The position numbers were made by a program, and so were the translations under genes. Below, piece by piece: positions 63,921 through 64,000 of a DNA stretch of 64,000 bases. The notes beneath the pieces were generated by a model. The model saw nothing but the letters and a program-made list of their open reading frames with translations, made no database searches and was not told the DNA's origin. Position 1 is the first letter of the stretch, and the number at the start of each line of letters is the position of its first letter. The DNA comes from Trichosporon coremiiforme (Eukaryota; Basidiomycota; Tremellomycetes; Trichosporonales; Trichosporonaceae): NCBI GenBank assembly GCA_039545355.1, contig BCJJ01000007.1:1626168-1690167 (forward strand). Reading direction: 5' to 3'.

Positions 63921-64000
63921 TTCTCCGCCAGGGAGTCGAACCCTGCTCTATCGCGATCACTGGAAACCAGGAACTCTCTCTTGAGAGGCGATTATACTAA
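63921..64000 (-). tRNA. tRNA, probably Glu (CTC) with intron, cut by window edge
   Basis: Minus strand. T-arm CAGGG-TTCGACT-CCCTG, 3' acceptor strand GCGGAGA with discriminator A at 63921, then a T-rich Pol III terminator (63914-63921 reads AAAAGAAT on the plus strand). The D-loop end TTAGTATAAT is visible at 64000. Anticodon stem ATCGC pairs with GCGAT, enclosing CTCTCA plus about 26 nt of intron, which puts CTC at the anticodon. The 5' acceptor strand (expected TCTCCGC) lies beyond 64000. Confidence 0.7.

Noticed and set aside
1..64000. CRISPR array, bacterial operons or rRNA genes
   Set aside because: No regular direct repeats with spacers and no rRNA core sequence; gene structure is eukaryotic.

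Overview
This window is nuclear DNA of a GC-rich basidiomycete yeast. The gene repertoire (Atg22-like transporter, Coq11-like protein, Elp6, TAF8, Eco1, Imp1, centrin, lipoyl synthase, RNR2) is fungal. Nearly every gene is cut by short introns (mostly 35-60 nt) with GTGAGT-type donors and a TGAC or TAAC branch-like motif a few bases before CAG. This intron style, the base composition and the gene density suggest a tremellomycete, possibly of the Trichosporon type; that placement is an inference without a database search.

Layout. Positions 1-13.6 kb hold a transport and carbohydrate block: a truncated DHA2-type MFS gene, a secreted GH29 alpha-L-fucosidase, an amino-acid permease, an Atg22-like transporter and a sugar/quinate-type MFS transporter behind a 2.7 kb intergenic region. 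Positions 14-19.3 kb carry coiled-coil genes on the minus strand. Positions 19.8-39.3 kb are mostly single-copy cellular genes: Coq11-like, RNR2, several unrecognised small proteins, TAF8, an XRCC4-like gene, lipoyl synthase, centrin, Elp6 and phosphomannose isomerase. A complete Tc1/mariner element (30785-32541) sits between the divergent XRCC4-like and lipoyl synthase genes. Positions 39.6-44.6 kb and 50.3-63.6 kb are two more coiled-coil-rich blocks, separated by Imp1, a mitochondrial-carrier-like gene and a HAD hydrolase; Eco1 and a nuclear-looking protein lie inside the second block. A tRNA gene (probably Glu-CTC with an intron) runs off the right edge.

The unusual part is the set of coiled-coil loci. 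At least six share a recognisable block: a lysine/arginine-rich KRK-type patch near the N-terminus, then a helical segment of the form LRxQ..AK..LTxRALxAERxA, and in three of them a C-terminal KAEKxxEAYRLVL-like motif. Several copies are broken by in-frame stops and frameshifts, while all single-copy housekeeping genes around them are intact and splice cleanly. In four loci an in-frame TAG lies 4-12 codons after a plausible ATG and is followed at once by a long open frame. I read the set as a clustered, fast-evolving, partly decaying gene family of unknown function, and the early TAG as either an unrecognised phase-0 splice acceptor, decay, or stop readthrough.
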